Shown here in pieces: positions 59,861 through 64,000 of a stretch of 64,000 nt of DNA. The notes beneath the pieces were generated by a model. That model was given only the letters and a program-made list of their open reading frames with translations, was not told where the DNA came from and did not search any database. The stretch's first letter is position 1; each line of letters opens with the position of its first letter. Location: positions 34,963,501 to 35,027,500 of the forward strand of contig NC_080568.1 in assembly GCF_030253575.1 (NCBI RefSeq). The letters run 5' to 3'. This DNA comes from Rhododendron vialii. Its lineage: Eukaryota > Streptophyta > Magnoliopsida > Ericales > Ericaceae. Both the position numbers and the translations under genes were made by a program.

Positions 59861-62800
59861 ATAACATCAATTAAAGTCAATAAATAAGTAAAACGTAGAA
59901 AAAAATAGGGGCATTTAAAAATTCATGACGATATATATCACACGCTACTACTCCTATTAAATAGAAGGTAACAGCTTTTGTTGGTCATTCGCAACTTTTT
60001 GAGTAATGAAGGGTGTTCCGGATCAACTTGTGCGTACCTCGAAAATCTTTACAGTCCCTCTCAAAGTATTTCACACGCTTACTTCCAGGGGTGCGGTGGT
60101 CGCAAAAGTTACGGGTACGTAAGAGGAGTATTTTAACCTTGGAGGCCAGGAAATAAACTTCATATGTAATATACATGTTCCAAGCCTTCACCATGCATCA
60201 TGTGCCTACTTCTCATCTTGTTAATTTGTTATTATTTACTTCACAAAATACAGACCAAAATATTTAGAATTAAGAAAAGGATTTATTGACTGAAAAGTTC
60301 TCATCATCAGTTAATTATATATGGGTCCAACCACAAAGTTGGATGTGTTCTAGGATCTGACAATATCCTAATCAAGAAAAAACTTACGGAGTAAAAAAAA
60401 CCATCTCTGAAAAGCATGGTTAATTAAAAAATAAAAAAAAATCTCCTCGAGTATCTAACTTATCAATCTTTTTATTGCTTCGATGTGAGATCTACCAATG
60501 GTCTGGTTTGTGTTTTAATTAGGAATTTTTTTTGAACGGCATTTATCTAGTTAATGTTATCTCCTCTTTTAATTAATAATAATTACTAGCTCTGCGGATC
60601 TCCAGCATGAATTACTCTGTGATTATGAGAAAATTCAAGCTACCCTGCATTAGCTGTTCTAATCAGCTAGATTAAAGCTCCTTTGATATTGGCTCGCCTC
60701 ATAAACAAACTGCGTTTAAAATTTCTTTTAAATAAAAAATAATCTTTAATTAAGTTCTTAATATACCAACCTTAAAAAAAATTCAACTCTAGCTTCAACT
60801 AGTTTATCAGCCCTCTGTTCCGTGTAGATTGTTCCCTTTTCATATTTGTCGATCAATTGTGTAATTTTTGTTCCGTTTTTTATATAGTTCCACGTGAATT
60901 GTGCAAGTTGACATTTCCATCTAATACGTCTATCTATTCTAATATATAAAGGGAGAACACCACTTTGGTGTCTCCTTTGTTTGAAGCCTTGTTAAGTATA
61001 TAGAAACTTTATATCCATTTCAAAGCCAAGCCAATTGGCAAATGAATGGAGATGGGTCCCAGATGTTATTAAGTGATCACCCATTCCACTCCCAAGCAAT
61101 GTGGGATTCAATTTCCTTAACAATGTATTTTCCTTTTTCAGAAGCGCCCTCCAAAAAAACACAATACGAAACATTGAGAAATTAACTGCTGGGTCGAGAC
61201 TGTAAAATTACTTCTGCCACAACTGTCTAACCCACCCCGTTAAAAAAAAAAAAAAAAAACTGCCTACCCACGTTCAATGTTCCTCCTCTTTTCTGTTCCA
61301 CAAACAGGTATATGTCTCCACAATTCCAGTACCAATTTTCATTTGACAGATTCCTTTAGCGTGGCTATACGGGCTATACCCGATGTGGACAAAACCCCGG
61401 CCAGCGTGACATTTTCCTTCAGCAAGGTATTCCAATGTCCCCACGTACGACTTTTGTATGAAGAATTGCATTTTCGTTCTACTAAATTAATTTTCTGACT
61501 TTCTCTTGCAGATTACCACACTTGACGAGGAACATTAATTAATATGGAAGATGGAAGTGGTTTTCCCCCTTTTCCTTCTTCCTTTAATTTGTTTGGTTGG
61601 GGTCACTTTTTGTGAATTACCTCTCCACCTATTAAATTAAATTACTTACATTGCATGTTACTCTGTAGAAAATTAAGTTTGGTCAATTGCTTTCCGATTA
61701 GAGAATTTTGTTCTATCCCTTGATTTTTTTCTAGGAAAAAAAATGAATGTTTGTTTACTACTCATGATCAATTAAAGCAACTAGAAGTGGGGGTCAAATT
61801 TTGACAAAATATGTATGCATAATTGCTTCCCGTTTATTGTTTGATCGAATTTTAACAAATTTACTCAAAATTCAACTTGCGCACATATTGCGTGTGCCCC
61901 GACCTCTAGTACACAATTATATTCCACAGGCCATTTCCACCACTGCCATATGTGGGCCCCACCGTGCTTTCATTGCAATAATCTGAACCGATCTTACAAG
62001 GTGAACGGTTCAGAATATTACTGCAATGAACATCTGGTGGAAACCATAACGGGTGGCAGAAATCATGGATTTTCCACCTGGTGTGGAAAGAATTCAATCT
62101 CATAAGTTATTGGTCCTGTTAAACAGCATGATCATGTCGTGTTAAACCTAACCCTCAAAAGTGATTTTACTTGATCAGGTTGATTTGTTTGACGAGATGG
62201 TTCAATATTTGCTCAGAACATATGTTTCGTAAGCATAAGCTTAATTTCACCTAACGAGTTAGTTTTGCCAACTACTCACTCAGCCTCACAATTTTCTAGT
62301 ATATATATATATATATATCCTAATTATATAATTGCTTACACAGCCTTTTCAGCTTTATGTCTTTGTCAGAAAATATTTTGGTTTTGGTCCTAACTTTAGG
62401 CCAAAATAATAATAATAATGTACATCCATTATAGCGACATGTTTCACGTTCTAACTGTCCAGAACCATTGTGAGGATCGAATATCCTAAATTCCTGAAAT
62501 GATAGGCAAATTCTAGAAGCAAAATTGGTATAAAAATTACTCTTAAAATAACAGTTGCTTCCAACGCACGGAAACTCAATCGAGTGGACCAGTTGTGGAG
62601 CTAGGAGTCAAAGTGTTGATAACGAATTCATCTAGCCTACTTTTTTTATTTGTAATGAAGGGTGACTCGGGTCAGTTTGCGCGCACCTACTTCAAACTGT
62701 TCCGTACACCTATTGCCACAGTCGTTTCCCACATTTAAGGTATCATATGGATTTTTCTATAAACTTTTTGTGTTTTTTCAAGCATCCGCCACTGGTAGAG

Positions 62801-63780
62801 TTGGGTCCAATATTCTAAACAAACAGACTTAAACATACACACACAAAAAAAGATTTTTCGTAATGTACTTCACAAAAAAAATACTGTACTACTTCTTACG
62901 TAAATGTTGTTTTATTATTATGTACTAACTTCAGAAAGTGTTTTTGGGGCCAAATTAGGATAACTGAAAGAAACTCAGAAGCGCAACAATGTTCTTATTT
63001 TAAAAGAGAAAATGACTAGTTGATCACCATATATATATATTTAAATTCAAACTTTGGAATTCAAATATGATGATCAACTGGTCATTTAAAAATTATAGGG
63101 ATTCTCAGGACATATATGGTGATCAAATATGGTGATGTAAGCAGCTACCTAGCTGGTGGATTTTCTAAAAGAAGTGGAATACAAAATTCGTATTGAACTG
63201 TTTGATTTTATTTAATTTTGACGGCAACATACATTATACTCTATATATAAAATATAAATGCAAATGATGTTGTAAAAAAAATTTCAAAAACAAGTAGTAA
63301 TTTAATTGGCATATAGTCTTTCAAAAGTTAGAATTCAAATATGGTGATAAACCGATCATTAATGACGACATAAAGCCAAATACTAGATCGTAAACATAAC
63401 CATGGAATTAAACTATCTCATGAATCAAGTAATTATAGGAATGTTCCACCAAATAGCTAGTAAAATAAACTTTAACCCAAAAGATTTTGAATCCGTCACG
63501 TGAAATCCCTTTAAATGTTGGGTCCAATATTCTAAACAACAGACTTAAACACAATAAATAAATAAAATTTGATTTTGCTTTTTGTGGTTTCTAAAAAAAT
63601 ACGGTGCTTCTTACGTAAATGTCATTTTATTGTGCTAACCTTAAAAAAGTGTTTTTTTAATATACTTTTGCACCAATAAAGAGCTGTCATTATTTATTCT
63701 TTCTTTATAAAAAGAAGAAATGACTGTTTTAGTAGTAAATAGGACTTCAAAGTCACTTCACAAAAAACTATTTGTGCTAA
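59861..63780. other. Long non-genic stretch
   Basis: Nearly 4 kb without a supportable gene. It contains two diverged copies of a dispersed repeat opening GTAATGAAGGGTG and containing GTGCG(T/C)..ACCTC (60003-60080 and 62653-62720), an A-run at 61242-61259, a (TA)n tract at 62300-62318 and a fold-back at 63009-63090. The plus-strand frame at 61277-61498 has no recognised relatives. Confidence 0.5.
63009..63090. repeat. Imperfect fold-back with a diverged partial copy
   Basis: The arm AAATGACTAGTTGATCACCA near 63010 is mirrored by TGATGATCAACTGGTCATTT ending near 63089. A third related stretch (ATTCAAATATGGTGATAAAC) lies near 63331. It looks like the remains of a small palindromic element. 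Confidence 0.55.
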
Positions 63781-63807
63781 TTTTATCAAAAATTATTTGA
63801 ACACATG

Positions 63808-64000
63808 AAAATTTTTTTTTCTCGGCAAACGAAACATTTTATAAATCTCGAAAGGAGTACATCGAGGGGAAAAGAAGGAAGAGCGAACTTGCTCAACCAC
63901 AAAATAGGAAACACAAAAATTAAAAACACACCATCTAGCCGGGGGTTGGAAGTGCGAACACATGATATTTGAACACATGATATTGGCATGCACATTTTAT
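63808..64000 (-). mobile_element. Possible LINE 3'-end fragment, cut by the window edge
   Basis: After a T-run, the stretch CTCGGCAAACGAAACATTTT resembles the start of the LINE at 37866 (TTTTTTGCTAAGCAAAAAGA), read on the minus strand as a 3' end. The element would run past the window, so it cannot be confirmed. Confidence 0.3.

Noticed and set aside
1..64000. CRISPR arrays, tRNA or rRNA genes, prokaryotic operons
   Set aside because: No regularly spaced repeats, no cloverleaf-like tRNA with intact boxes outside SINEs and no rRNA motifs were seen; the gene structure is plant nuclear.

Overview
The window is nuclear DNA of a eudicot flowering plant. Genes are split into many short exons with GT-AG introns, intergenic DNA is AT-rich, and short plant-type transposons are common. 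I cannot name the species from sequence alone. Exons were placed by hand from splice signals, reading phase and recalled family sequences; no alignment or transcript data were available.

Layout. (1) 1013-4310, minus: the 5' half of a PDAT1-type phospholipid:diacylglycerol acyltransferase, whose remaining exons lie left of the window. (2) 6663-15471, plus: a GBF-interacting protein 1-like gene, 10 coding exons, 888 aa. (3) 16191-21209, minus: a DRG-family GTPase of the DRG2 type, 11 coding exons, 399 aa. (4) 23545-30588, minus: a TRF-like (TRFL) telobox Myb protein, 8 coding exons, 620 aa. (5) 33980-34330, minus: an ELF4-like circadian protein, 116 aa, with a 5'UTR intron and a TATA box plus G-box promoter. 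(6) 35500-40700: a nested transposon cluster. (7) 41196-45287, plus: a broken tandem copy of TAF12. (8) 46351-46945, plus: a GRF zinc-finger/coiled-coil remnant, probably transposon-borne. (9) 48235-56984, plus: a complete TAF12 gene (TFIID subunit 12), 8 coding exons, 600 aa. (10) 57720-64000: no gene recognised, only 3'UTR, SINE and LINE-like fragments.

From memory of the Arabidopsis map, DRG - TRFL - ELF4-like - TAF12 is the same order as the At1g17470-At1g17440 block, so the right part of the window is an old conserved block. The encoded proteins act in unrelated processes (translation-associated GTPase, telobox DNA binding, circadian clock, general transcription) and do not form a pathway.

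The most unusual part is the TAF12 region. A segment running from the 5' end of the ELF4-like gene through TAF12 exons 1-4 was duplicated in tandem. The left copy lost exon 2 through a local inversion plus deletion and has no exons 5-8. The junction between copies holds a GRF zinc-finger element, and the right copy carries a relic of the ELF4-like 5'UTR that was later split by a MITE. The intact ELF4-like gene in the same window preserves the empty target site. This looks like duplication and transposon-driven gene decay rather than a new molecular system.
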